Shown piece by piece: positions 53,168 through 64,000 of a stretch of 64,000 bases of DNA (position 1 is its first letter; the number at the start of each line of letters is the position of its first letter). Under the pieces are notes generated by a model. It did no database searches. It was not told where the DNA came from and was given only the letters and a program-made list of their open reading frames with translations. A program made the position numbers and the translations under genes. The DNA is taken from positions 1 to 64,000 of the forward strand of contig CAJQUW010012889.1 in the NCBI GenBank assembly GCA_907163375.1. Reading direction: 5' to 3'. This DNA is from Prostheceraeus crozeri. Taxonomy: Eukaryota; Platyhelminthes; Polycladida; Euryleptidae.

Positions 53168-53567
53168 GTAAAGAAAGAAAATCCCAATGATCGGAAACCA
53201 GTGACTTCAGATAGCAACTGAACTCAACTGCTCTAATTTCTGGACTGCTTCTATTAAAGGAATTAAATAAAATGCTTAAAAATATTATGTGAATATGAAA
53301 TGATAGCAACGTCAAGTTCAGTTATTAAAAGAATCCATTCAACCATGAGAATTAAAAATATTACATGAGGATATTTATAACGAAATTCTAACCCAATTTA
53401 ATAGGTACATGTTAGACAACTCAAACAGCATTCAGTTCAAATTGAATTCTATTGGGAGCACGCTGTTTAAAGGAGTTAAAACTGTTTTATAAATTGAAGA
53501 GGTGTGCAAACCAGCAATATACACAAATCATGCTGCATAAATATGGGCCTTGAACTTCTTTTCACAG

Positions 53568-53654
53568 GTCGAAAGGATTTGTTGGAGACTTTGGTTAAAT
53601 TCAACAAAACGGCCATAACTGCGAAAGATTCCGCTAATCAGAATGAATTTTTAA
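53568..53654 (+). CDS. Candidate host exon D
   Basis: 87 nt between TTTTCACAG and AA/GTAAGT, both introns phase 1. It encodes RKDLLETLVKFNKTAITAKD and then SANQNEFL. Symmetric and in phase with exons B and C, on the same strand. Too short to name. Confidence 0.45.
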
Positions 53655-53869
53655 GTAAGTTTGATTTTCAAATTTTGATAATTACATGTTCAGCAAGTGA
53701 AAATTAGTAGTTTAAGTAGTTTGGTAATTGATCCAAGGGTTCTTATCGCATTTCAAAATGCTCTAAATTTTCACAAAATGCTTCAACATCAAAGCATCAA
53801 AGCGGGAAAGAATAATGTCTATCACATTCCTGATTCAAGGTTAGCCGATTCTTAGACATATTCAAAGGC

Positions 53870-54350
53870 TCCGACACCAGGGTGGATAGGACTCCGACTC
53901 CTGGAGTTTGATAGGACTCTTTCTCCGGGAGCTTGATAGGACTCCTTCTCCGAGGTTTGATAGTAATCCTTCTCCGGGAGTTTGATAGGACTCCTTCTCC
54001 GGGAGTTTGATAAGACTCATTCTCCGGGAGTTCCGTAGGACTCCTTTTTCGGGAGTTTGATAGGACTCCATCTCTGAGGTTTGATAGGACTCCTTCTCCG
54101 AGGTTTGATGGGACTCCTTCTCCGAGAGTTTGATAGGACTCCTTTTTCGGGAGTATGGTAGGACTCCCTTTTCGAGAGTTTGATAGAACTCCTTTTTCGG
54201 GAGTTTGATAGGACTCCTTCTCCGGGAGTTTAATAGGACTCCTTTTCCGAGGTTTGATAGGACTCCTTCTCCGAGAGTTTGATAGGACTCCGAATCCGGG
54301 ATGATTGGGATACGACTTGGGCCGGGGTGGTTGATTGGACTCTGAATCCA
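53870..54350. repeat. Minisatellite, about 24-26 bp unit
   Basis: About 18 copies of GGACTCCTTCTCCGGGAGTT with TGATA, with variants in every copy (CTTTTTCGGGAG, CTCCGAGG). The open frame on the minus strand across it is a by-product of the repeat. Confidence 0.95.
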
Positions 54351-54872
54351 GTAGTACACCTACTCAATGATTTAAGAGCTAAGATCTATTTATCTGTTAT
54401 TAATTCTCATTTTTTTCAATGTGCCAAATAATGCTTTCATCAGGCAAAGTGTACATTGCAAGTTGCTGTTTATGATAAGTCTGCCGTGTATGCATGAGGT
54501 GTAATTGACATGTACCCAAGAAATGATTTACAGTTTAGAATTTGCCCTTTCTTTTCTGCTTAGCGTGCATACATATACATGTACACAAGGATAAATCATT
54601 TGTTTGTTCCATGTTTTTAGAGTCTGCGTACAGACGAGAGTCTGGAGTCCGACCTTTGATAGAATTGCGACTCCGATTCCATATCCATTTCCAAGTTCTG
54701 TTTCATGTTTCTATGTTTCTTTCCACGAACATTTTTAGATTTCTTTCAGAAAAATACTTATTTTCTTGATCTTGATAGCTACTCTGTACTATTTCGCATC
54801 ATTTTACCTATTCGAAAATCCGTTCAGTTTGAGAAGTATTGCATTGAAGAAACTTTCTCTTGTATTTAACAG

Positions 54873-55160
54873 GAATGTATCATCGGTTTCAAATGAGTGA
54901 TTCCATTGTCTCGCTAAGTGACAGCAACACGGATGAATTTCCAACAATGTCTCGTTCATCCACCTTGAATGACATCGAAGTTCAGCTGAAGAACATTGGA
55001 ATATTTGGGAGTTCTATTGCTGAGATAACGGCACATGCAGACGATGACACACAATTTTTGAGGAGGAACATTAACATGGAGACAGAGGGAGAGAAGAATC
55101 TGAAACTGCTCGGAGTAACTGACAAACACACAGAAATTGATGTATTGACAAAAATACCAA
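54873..55160 (+). CDS. Candidate host exon C
   Basis: 288 nt between TGTATTTAACAG and CCAA/GTAAG, phase 1 on both sides. It begins MYHRFQMSDSIVSLSDSNTD and ends EKNLKLLGVTDKHTEIDVLT. Aligned with exon B, the last 60 residues share the order LNDIEVQLKNIGI / MTIQRDLEIGGI, RRNINM / RLQINM and LGVTDKHTEIDVLTKIPS / LGITDKDEIDILTKMPS. So B and C are duplicated exons of one gene or of neighbouring family members. Domain not recognised. Confidence 0.65.
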
Positions 55161-55746
55161 GTAAGATGAATAGAAGTTGTTCATTGACATTGTTCTTCAA
55201 TAAGCCATGCAACAGTGAATGATATATCCAAATAATGTCCACAATATACTATTCGACGCCATGTTTTCACTAAAACCTTAAAAGTCACTGATCGGAGTGA
55301 AATTGATCGGCCGCTGTTGGTTTCGGTCATGTAGATTCCAGGCTAAGGACTGCAATGACCTTCTTGCGGTCTCACTTTTCAAGAAAAGCTTGTTGTGTTC
55401 TGTGTGAAGAAATACTTGAGCCTTGCGCCCAGGAATTGTAAATAATTGATTGGTAAATAAGAAAATCAAATATTTTTCTATCAATCAATTAATTTTAATA
55501 GGAAATTTATCAATTAATTGATTGCAATTAAGACGACAAACGATAACTGGCTCAATATGTTCCCCACACTGTAAATCGCTGGATACGAAAATTACATACA
55601 ATTTGAAACTAACATCTGATACGAGATTCTGGTATGTCTACAGAGATCTGGTATGTTTTTCATACCACATCTCACTTACTTTAGTTTGTGATTGGTATGT
55701 AGCGATACGAACTATTCTATCTGTTTATATTTTTCAACAAATGTAC

Positions 55747-56623
55747 ATCTAGACTGCGATTGCAAGGATTTTAAGAACAAATGTCCGAAAATTGATCAAA
55801 ACAGCGAGAGCAATGGCTCCATACAGGCTATTCAAGACGAAGTATTTAATTGTAAGTCTGTCGCCATTTACACTACGTGGAAGAACCGATTCTCAGAATT
55901 CTTAGAAAAAGAAGAACGTAAAGAGAGTTTAGAAAGCGTTTTGATATTTATGAAAAATCTTTCGGGAAAATACGCGCCTTCAACTCTTTGGCAAGCGTAC
56001 AGCTCCCTAAATAAGTACTATACGACCTATAAAATTGGAAATTTTTAATGAAGTACCAATTTTAAAAAGCTTCATAAAAGCGAATGAAAAGAAAGGCCAG
56101 CCGAAAAAGCAGTCTAAGGTAATATCGAAAGAAGATCTATTCAAATTTTTCGATGCTGATCATAACGAGCAGCCGCCGGCTTCTTGCGAAAAAGGTTGTA
56201 GCTCAAGGTCCTTATGAAATGGTGTCTGAGTATCACAACAAAGTCGATGACAAATATGGGAGATTTTTCAGAAATTTCAATTACAAATCAAAAAAATTCA
56301 CATCTCAACCAATGGGTCGTAATGCCGTAGCAAAAGTGTCATCGTATATTGCGGAATTTTTGAAATTAGACAATCCAACTGAATATACCAGTCACTGTTT
56401 TCGTCCATTATCAGCCACAGCTTTAGCTGATTCAGGGGCTTCACTCCCTTCATTGAAGCGTCAATTTCGATGGAAAAGTGACGCGGTGGCGATGGGTTAC
56501 ATTGACCAAAGCAAAAAACACAAATTGGAAGTTGCCCAAACATTAACAATCAATAAGAACATATCAAACAGTCAAAACATCAGCTCAACGTCTCAAGCGC
56601 ATTCAAAACAGGTGCACATCTAA
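55747..56623 (+). pseudogene. Crypton-like tyrosine recombinase, internally deleted
   Basis: The N-terminal part (55747-56046) is the SAM-like core-binding domain (SVAIYTTWKNRFSEFLEKEE, YAPSTLWQAYSSLNKYYTTY). A frameshift at about 56040 moves the linker (PKKQSKVISKEDLFKFF) to another frame, and another near 56180 leads to the catalytic C-terminus: SHCFRPLSATALADSG (His-x-x-Arg) and AMGYIDQSKKHK (nucleophilic Tyr). The middle of the catalytic domain, with the first Arg, is absent between about 56165 and 56215. So the enzyme cannot work. Such recombinases move Crypton-type DNA elements; no second gene or direct repeats were recognised. Confidence 0.75.
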
Positions 56624-57072
56624 AACTGCTCAAATATTGTTATCAACTTGTAACTGTTTTTCAATGACTTAATGGTGATTTCCTTGTAATTATTCAATCA
56701 ATATAGTTATTACTTTGTCATTAAAATTATAGTTTTCGACGCTGGACAGTAACACGAGATAAGCAAATTGTCGTTTATTAGTTAAATAATATCGCATCTG
56801 AAAAGAAGTCAAAGCAAAAAATACCTATACCTCGTATTGTGAAGTCACGTACATATAATTATGAATAATTATGCATCCGCGATATTTCGCTCAAATTCTA
56901 TGCATGATTTTCGTTGTAGAGGATGAGAAACTTTCTATGTGCTGATGTATTTCAATGAAGGAGTGCAATAAAGACTGTTTATTGCACTCTTTGAAATTTA
57001 TGCACACTTTGGAAAGCATAAACTATATTATGGAAGCAATAATCATAGAGATTATAGCACTTTGAAATATAA

Positions 57073-58744
57073 ATGTCATTATTGTTCCATGGACTGACGT
57101 CGTTACATGTTCGAAAGCTCGCATATAGCTTCGCCACGAAGAACTCCATCCAAATCCATACGCCGTGGGAGCACAACAAGAAAGCAGGTGTGGACTGGCT
57201 ACGGTCATTCATGAGCCGTCATAATCTATCACTTCGAACACCTGAGGCGACATCGCTGTCAAGAGTCCAAGGTTTTAATCGCTCATCAGTTACACTGTTT
57301 TTCAAAAATCTGGAAGGGCAGATGATCAAACATAAATTCCGACCTGGTGATATCTACAATCTCGACGAAACTGGAGTAACGACGGTCCCAAATTTGCCTA
57401 AGATGGCGAGCCCGAAAGGTAGAAAACAGGTAGGTCAAATTACTGGGTCCGAGCGTGGTATTTTAATTACGGTTTTAATTACCACGTGCTGTGAGCGCAT
57501 CTGGATCAGCTGTTCCTCCATTCTTCCTCATTCCGCGCGTGCCATGGCAACCACATTTTCTGAACACTGCTCCGACAGGATCTGGTGGTACTGCTAGCCA
57601 GTTTGGCTGGCAGACAAATGACTCGTTCTTGCTTTACCTACAGCATTTCATCGATTACGTCAAACCGTCGTTTCAGAGGAAGGTTTTATTGATTATGGAC
57701 AACCATGAAAGCCATGTGTCCTTGGTCAGCTATCGATCTGTGTCGTGACAATGGTATCATCCTACTCACCCTTCCACCACACACAAGCTCAAAATGACAG
57801 CCTTTGGATGTAAGTGTCTTTGGACTTTTTAAATGCGCTTATAGACGCGCATTGAACGATTGGTCCGTCACAAATGCGGGGAAGAGACCAAGTATCTACG
57901 ACGTTCCTTCGATTTTCAAACTTGCCTACGAACGCTCATTCACATTGCTAAATATCACAAAAGGCTTTGAAACAACGGGAATTTACCCGTTTGATTGTAA
58001 TATCTTCACCGAAGAAGATTTCGCACCCGCTGACGCACTACTGCCAACTCATAGATGCTCCGGTACCAGTGTCATGGAAGAAGAAAATATCACACAGAAC
58101 ATCGAACCCACCGAAATATCTGACCATGTTTCAAATGTGATTTCACCGGAGATGATTCGTCCGAAGCCCAAAGTGATCTATTCAGAAAAGGAAAAGGGCC
58201 GAGCAAAGGGCAGCTCGAGAGTGCTAACTGATAGTCCTGAAAGAGTGGTGATTGAAGAGAGAGACTTGAAAAGAAAACTGAAGACATCATACGAGAGCAA
58301 GAATATAAAGAAATCGAAGCCATCGGGATGTCTGATCAGCCACTCAACAATTGCGCAAGGGGATGAAGTAGGAACCTCCAGCAAAAGCCTACAAGTACCA
58401 TCTGTTATATTTGAATCTGAAGACGAAGACACAGCACATATAGTCATCAAGTCGAATCTGGAGATTATGTCATTGTTTCTGTAGATTCATCGAAAGGAGG
58501 AACGAAAAACTTTGTTGGTCATGTTGAAGACACTAATGATGATCACAAAATCACAGTCAAATTCATGAAACAGAACAAGACAACACCATCTGCATTCTTC
58601 TTTCCCGATACTCGAGACACTTCGACGGTTAAAATAACTGATGTTGTTTGCAAACTATCCCCTCCGACAACAGGAACTACCACCAGAACCCAAGGAATAC
58701 AAACTTTCAAAGAAGATTTAAGTGATTTTAAAGTTTTTTGGTAA
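57073..58744 (+). pseudogene. pogo-like (Tigger/Jerky type) transposase, broken
   Basis: Several frames. 57073-57480: the second HTH-type DNA-binding region (KAGVDWLRSFMSRHNLSLRT) and the first catalytic Asp in IYNLDETGVTTVPN. 57491-57748: the second Asp in LLIMDNHESHVSL. 57804-58450: the rest of the core (ALNDWSVTNAGKRPSIYDVP, FETTGIYPFDCNIF) and a charged tail. From about 58450 a further frame to 58744 gives a C-terminal domain (SGDYVIVSVDSS, AFFFPDTRDTSTVKITDVVC). At least three frameshifts. The N-terminal HTH is missing or lies in unrecognised sequence. This DDE_1 family cuts at TA. Confidence 0.85.
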
Positions 58745-59500
58745 GACTGTATTGAGCAGTGTGTTTGTTGTCTGTTACACTAATTGTTTTTATCCCTTTC
58801 CCCTGACCGAATTTAGGCCTATTGCAATTTTCATCTGTGCATGTTTTTGCAATAGTTCATCGTTTTTTTAAAATTTATATGCAGTTGTTTTTCTTTCAGT
58901 AGAATTTCGAAAATTGGAGTATTTTAGATATTTCCATACAGGTAGTAGGCTAAAATATTTCAATTATATCAACAAGGGGACCTGGGCCTATAGGCCTATA
59001 TGTTATAGGTCTATCATTAAATACCTAATTACACAGATATTTAACATAATTTATTCAAGTATAGCTTTCTTACAAATAGCCAAAAGGATGACAGAGCATA
59101 TACAAAATGGTACAAAAACAGAAAAAAACAAAAAATGTATCTACAGAGTAGATACAAAAATGGAAGAAAACAAAAAATCCAAACTTTACCCCATGGCGTT
59201 CCAACCTTTACCCCACGCATGGGGCAAAGATTGGAAATCAGTTACGGTTAATTAATGATTAATTAGACCATGATTGATATCACCTGCGATAATAAAATCA
59301 CTCAAACATATAACTCATATTCCAAATGACTGAAATATATCGTGTTTAGTTAGAACAGATATCGTCAATGGGGTACAGAGAGGAAAATTCAAAAATTTCC
59401 AACCTTTACCCCACCTTCCCCTATATACAGTATATAGATATAGAAGGTTATTTTGGGAAAGGATTCATTCATAGAAAGTCAATGTCATAGAATTATTGAA
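58745..59500. other. Stretch without genes
   Basis: AT-rich host or transposon 3' sequence. Only short chance frames. ATGGAAG-type frames near 58914-59255 have no protein-like composition. Confidence 0.4.
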
Positions 59501-59511
59501 AGATATTTCCA

Positions 59512-59977
59512 TTACTTTGTGAAAAGGAATTGGCGATATTGTTCATTTTCTTCACCTGAATTGATGGTGGGTTGGAATTTCTTTATCAACAGTGCTTCAC
59601 GAAGACGAATGTTGGTATTGTCGCTTTCATGAGTTAATATCTCGACTTGTACATTCTTGTTGTGGCATTGTTGTAAATGTCTGAAAACTGATGATGTTAC
59701 TTGTGTTGTGTGCTCTTTCACTTTGATGTGTAAAGTTTAATTGTACTACCGATATAGACATTTTTGCACTTGAGACATGTTATTTTGTAAATTACGTTTT
59801 TCTTGAAGCAAAGTTCATTGTTTTGAATTGGATATGAGGTAAGTTGACATTTTGTTTCATGTTTGGTATCAATGGTTCTTCAATGCGTTTCTTAGAGTAT
59901 TTCTTAGTGACTTTTGAGCTAAACCGATATTTAAATCTTCTCGTTGGAAAACCATGCCTTGAAACATTGAAGAACAA
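59512..59977 (-). pseudogene. PLE linker and GIY-YIG remnant
   Basis: Read from the right: a linker piece (KVTKKYSKKRIEEPLIPNMK), then about 59790-59720 a Cys-rich KITCLKCKNVYIG-like GIY-YIG start in another frame, then VKEHTTQ...SSVFRHLQQCHNKNVQ and IRLREALLIKKFQPTIN at 59721-59512. It is different in sequence from the PLE that follows at 60001, so two PLE lineages lie side by side on the same strand. Confidence 0.65.
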
Positions 59978-60000
59978 TTAAATACACACAGTAACTAGAC

Positions 60001-62346
60001 TCAAATTAATTTACATTTGAAAAAAGCACCATCATGGTTAACTTGCTTATTCAAAGTGGGGTTGAGTTTTTTTATGTACATGGCTTCCAAAATATTTAGG
60101 TCATAAGTGTTGGGAGCTTGAGATAGAATTTTGAAATTGTCAACTTTACAGCTGCAACTGCAATTTAACCTATGGTCAGAAATGGCGGAAATTTTTTCCC
60201 GATCTTCTTTTATTCTTAAGTGTAAGTGTCTTGTAGTTCTACCTATGTAGGTAGTGCGAGGGTCCACCTCACAAGCGAATTGGTAAATGACATTAGACCA
60301 AAGAACTTTGGGAGTATGATCTTTGTTGGAGAAACCACTTTTTAGTTTATTGCATGTGACAACCCAACGGATAGGAAATTCTTTATCTATTCTACGGAAT
60401 AGTGATTGTAGTTTCTTTTTAAAATAAACCGATTGAATGCCAAAAAATGGAATTTTGACAGTATGGAGGTATTGGGATTCATCTTTTTCTTTTGGAGCAC
60501 AGAATCTTTTGTCCAGATACTGTTTGACCACTTTTTGTATAAAGTACAACGGATATCCATTGTTTTGAAAATTTTTTGTCAATTTCCCTATTTCATCATA
60601 GAAAGTTTGCCATGATGAGCAGACGATGTAGGCTCTGTTGATCAGAGTGCTTAAAACAGAAATTTTCCATTGCAAGGGGGATATGGCTCTGAAATTCAAG
60701 GTTAGACCGGTGTACGTGGGTTTTCTGTACATCTTAGTAGTTAGCGTGTTGTATGAAACGTCCAGGTCAATATCTAGAAAAGGTAGCACTTTACCTTCTA
60801 CCTCTGTGGTGAATTTCATATTACTATGCCACTTGTTAATATAGTTGAAGAAGGATAAGTGGTCATCATCTTCAAAGATAGCCAAGATGTCATCTACATA
60901 CATATCTGACATAGAATTTTAGGTTTAGTTTATCATTTTGTTGGAAAGTCAGTTCTAAGTGTCCCATAAATAAGTTACTGAGGGTTGGGGTTAGGGGGCT
61001 ACCCATGCTCAAACCATCACTTTGACGGTAGAGAATGTTGTTGAATGAGAAAATGCCACCAGTGGCGAATTGAAGTAATTTTTTGAAGGTGTCCTTACTA
61101 TACGGTGGTGTTGTGTTATTGGAGCTATACACCTTATCACAAGCTATATCGATGACTTCTTTGAGAGGGACGTTAGTAAAAAGACTAACAACATCAAAGC
61201 TGATGAGTTTCGAATCCGATGAGAATTTGTAGCTAGCGAGTTTGTCTAGCAGATCAGCGTTATTTTGTACTGAGTACTCCGTAGGAATTATAGAAGTACT
61301 TGGCAAGGTTATATTCGGCCGTGCCATAACTGGCAACAATAGGTCTAAGAGGTACATTACTTTTATGTACCTTGGCAGAACCGTAAAGTTTGCCACTACA
61401 AGACCCACTAGGAGTAATTTTAGTGAACACTTAGGAGTCCACGTAAGGTTTCACATATTTGTTCAAAAAGTATTTAAGTTTATTCTGTTGTTTTATAACA
61501 GGGTGATCGAGCATCAATTCATTTTGGTTGTGTGGGATAGCAGTAAATTTGGTAGCATCTTCAATGATAGCATTGAGCTTGTTTACATATTCATCAGCAT
61601 CTAGAATAGCTATACCATTACCTTTGTCCAATGGGACAACTTTGATGTCTTTATTTAGTTTAAGGGACTTCACTACATCTTGGTTATGTTTGGCTTGTGG
61701 CGTCTTGGTAACGTTAAACATACGCTTATTGTAATTTTGTAACGCAAGTTTCACCTCATTGCAATCTCTCTTAGAGATTTTATTTTTCAGGCGCTCCACC
61801 ACTTTTTCCAACGCGCAAGTCAGATGTTCGCTTCCATTGTCGTTAGGACTGCTAGGGTGCTTGAGTCCTGTCTTAAAAATCTCATTTTGGTAATGCGTGA
61901 GGGTCACCTTGCTCAAGTTGTGTACCGTACCGTTGGGGGTACTTAACTTGTTTTCTACATATAACTTGAGAAACTTTTTTTGCTGGGTTTCTAAAATGGA
62001 TTTTAAAAGGTTTTGATTTTCTCTGGTAAACAACTTTACTACGAAGGTGCTTGACCTTAGATTTGTGCTGTGAAATTAGCATCGAAATCTTACGTAATTG
62101 GCGATCATGAATAATGTCACGGTTCAATAGGTTATTCTTGTCTTTGAGGCTTAAAAATTTGGGAATCAAGCCATATTTTGAGCATTTGGACAGGAATGTG
62201 ATATCACATTGTAGTTTTATGATTTTGTGGTTAAAGTTTTCGAATTTACGGCTAGTATTGAGTTCGATGTTGTATTTGGTCTTTAACTTATGAAAGAAGG
62301 TTACAATATTTGTAATCCTGAGTAACCAAATAACAGCTGCTAACAT
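60001..62346 (-). pseudogene. Nearly full-length Penelope-like element, a few frame breaks
   Basis: Read from the right: N-terminal region (62346-61882, IELNTSRKFENFNHKIIKLQ), RT fingers with VVPLDKGNGIAILDADEYVN (62033-61431), palm motif A SFDVVSLFTNVPLKEVID and motif B DGLSMGSPLTPTLSNLFMGH (61408-60890), motif C YVDDILAIFEDDDHL (60912 down), thumb and linker (FFGIQSVYFKKKLQSLFRRI), and the GIY-YIG domain (TYIGRTTRHLHLRIKEDREK, NILEAMYIKKLNPTLN) ending at 60001. All PLE domains are present in order; frame shifts occur near 61950, 61420 and 60900. PLE RTs resemble telomerase and copy the RNA at a nicked target. Confidence 0.9.
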
Positions 62347-62489
62347 ATTGATGGAGGTAAAACAGATCTTGTGAGTTCAACTCGTGCACTTGTAAGTTAC
62401 CAGCTGACGAAGATACTGGTTTGATCGTAATGGGATTAAAACAAAAGTACATGTATTACAGCAAAACTTCTTGTTGCAATCTTTCGAGT

Positions 62490-62509
62490 TATATATATAT
62501 ATATATATA
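62490..62509. repeat. Short AT microsatellite upstream of a PLE
   Basis: (AT)10, followed at 62588-62600 by the PLE end motif GACCGGTTTCGTCC and a CCTG/CAGG stem. Confidence 0.9.
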
Positions 62510-62892
62510 AGATCAAATAATAGGATAAATCAAAATGGTAAATAATATAAAAAAACAAAAAATCACTCAAGGAAAAGTCAGAGGTATCAAAATTCCCGAC
62601 CGGTTTCGTCCTGATCTAAGCAGGCTAGTCATGGGAATGAAAATGATTTATTCAAACTCAAATATACATAAAATGAAACATAGAAATTATTGTTATCTAC
62701 TTTAATGTTAGATGTCTACCACTAAATGGTCAATAATATACAAAAATAATTGTGTTTTTATGAAAATCTATATTTAGATGTCTATGCATATCGAAATATC
62801 CCTATGACTCCTAGATAGGTTAACTGTTATGCCTATAATAAAGGCATCAACAAGAAACAACATAACAAGAATGTTTATCACAATGTCAAATA

Positions 62893-64000
62893 AACTCAAT
62901 TTCAACTATGTTGGTTTCACCGTCACACTTAAGCTTCATTTTTTTGTTGCTTGGGGCCCTAGCAATAAGAAAATTTTGATTGTTCGTGAATTGAAGAACG
63001 CGAGAATTTTCCACTGTCTGTTGAGGTTCAGGATAAATGTCGTCGCGAATTTCATGATCAGTGCTCGTACTTGCAGTGCCATGTAAAGAGCTCTGTAATT
63101 ATCGGTTCATTGAAAATGATTCGTCATCGGTACATCGTTTTCTGAAGTAGCTGTCAAGGCTTCTGGGATTTTTCTGTCCCGTAATTTTGCATATTTGCTC
63201 TTTCTTGAATCCTTTGTCTCGCAGTCGATTAATGACAGTCGCTCGGATCGAATGGTTTGAGTATCACTTTGAGAGTTTGGATTCCTCGGAAATGGTGGTC
63301 ATCATTTCACCCAAAAGATTTTTCCCTGTGACTCCTTTCTGGTAGTACCACAATCCTGCCTCAATCATTTTCTCATTTTCTATAGGTTTGGGCCACATTT
63401 TGTTAATCCCACGATCTTCTCATTTTCTTTTATAAAGAAGAAATGCAACAATTGGACATTTGTTCGGCTGATCTCTGTCCTCATACACTTTTGCTTGCTT
63501 CATATCCGAAAATTCCTTTGTATTCAAAGACGCTTTGACATTCTTTGACAAAAGATTTTCATTTATTTTGAGATGTTTTATTGTTTGAGTCACAACATAG
63601 AACAAAGCTGGAGATCGTAAATTGACGCATATTTTCTCGTCCACGCATTCCAAAATAGTACTCGGTATTAAACCAAATTTCTTTCTGGAGCCTGTCAGGT
63701 GTTTTTCTGTGAAAGTATGTTGAAAGAAGTCTGAAGTCATCTTCGCTAATTTCAGATGTTTGCTGCGGACATTGTTGAAACATAACTCCATTCAAAATGT
63801 TGACGCTTCGATTAACTGGCGCCTGTGTCAAATAGCGATGTATACCAGCTCTTATACATATGAGAGTACGTGACGAATAGTAGGATCCATCTTTCTTTCT
63901 AAGTTGACTATAGTAGAATCGGAGATATGAAGATAGGACACTCACAGGCATAGTTTCAATATTGTCTGGTAAGTTCTTCGCTGACAAAAATTGTTTTAAC
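62893..64000 (-). pseudogene. Crypton-like tyrosine recombinase (DUF3504 type), partial at the right edge
   Basis: Minus strand, entering from the right edge. 63987-63600: core-binding region (LSSYLRFYYSQLRKKDGSYY, LICIRAGIHRYLTQAPVNRS) and the first catalytic Arg in FGMRGREN. A frameshift near 63590 leads to LNTKEFSDMKQAKVYEDRDQ (63530-63420). Further breaks, including a stop near 63270, precede NHSIRATVINRLRDKG (His-x-x-Arg, about 63250) and SLDSYFRKR with the nucleophilic Tyr (about 63147). A C-terminal tail goes on to about 62893. This type is related to Crypton-derived vertebrate genes such as ZMYM and QRICH1. Frame breaks make it dead. Different from the recombinase at 55747. Confidence 0.8.

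Noticed and set aside
53862..54359. 165-codon frame on the minus strand with repeated ESYQTSEK
   Set aside because: Entirely encoded by the minisatellite; the unit varies without regard to frame.

Overview
The window looks like an intron-rich, repeat-packed piece of an aquatic invertebrate nuclear genome. I see four short exon-like stretches bounded by GT-AG splice signals, no operons, and a dense mix of mobile elements: Penelope-like elements (PLEs), hAT, piggyBac, mariner, pogo, Crypton, LINE, and one Maverick/Polinton. This mix is typical of molluscs, brachiopods, hemichordates and similar animals; the species cannot be read from the sequence.

Layout. 1-3 kb: a host exon candidate, LINE reverse-transcriptase remnants and a PLE GIY-YIG remnant. 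3.2-6 kb: a hAT transposon with a perfect 8-bp target duplication. 6.3-7.3 kb: a PLE tail between large inverted repeats. 8-14.4 kb: no genes, several long perfect or near-perfect hairpins. 14.5-20.5 kb: three PLE fragments in both orientations, with AT microsatellites. 21-25 kb: a non-autonomous hAT-like element, hairpin elements and a direct duplication. 26.8-31 kb: a mariner-type transposon cut in two by a piggyBac (27153-30533, TTAA on both sides). 31.8-33.6 kb: a second host exon candidate and a zinc-finger-like ORF.

33677-51662 is an almost complete Maverick/Polinton (adintovirus-like) element: 6-bp target duplication TAACTG on both sides, terminal inverted repeats of about 0.6 kb, and a virus-like gene set: small membrane protein (starting inside the TIR), an unrecognised helical protein, candidate penton, packaging ATPase, a small unknown protein, protein-primed DNA polymerase B, an acidic unknown protein on the minus strand, a fibre-like coiled-coil protein, two small membrane-active-type virion proteins around the major capsid gene, a phospholipase A2 plus integrase fusion, an adenain-like protease and an unknown helical protein. 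The polymerase (two stops and a frameshift) and the protease (a stop before the catalytic cysteine) are broken, so this copy is probably dead, although its TIRs are still nearly identical. 

The most unusual signal is a family of small GC-rich hairpins (4-5 bp stems, about 3-nt loops) scattered through this AT-rich element, both between genes and in frame inside them. They form arrays in the polymerase, at the PLA2-integrase junction, and in opposite orientations on the two sides of the major capsid gene. 

51.7-64 kb: a piggyBac end, two more host exon candidates, a minisatellite, an internally deleted Crypton-like tyrosine recombinase, a pogo-like transposase, one degenerate and one nearly full PLE, and a second Crypton-like recombinase that runs off the right edge.
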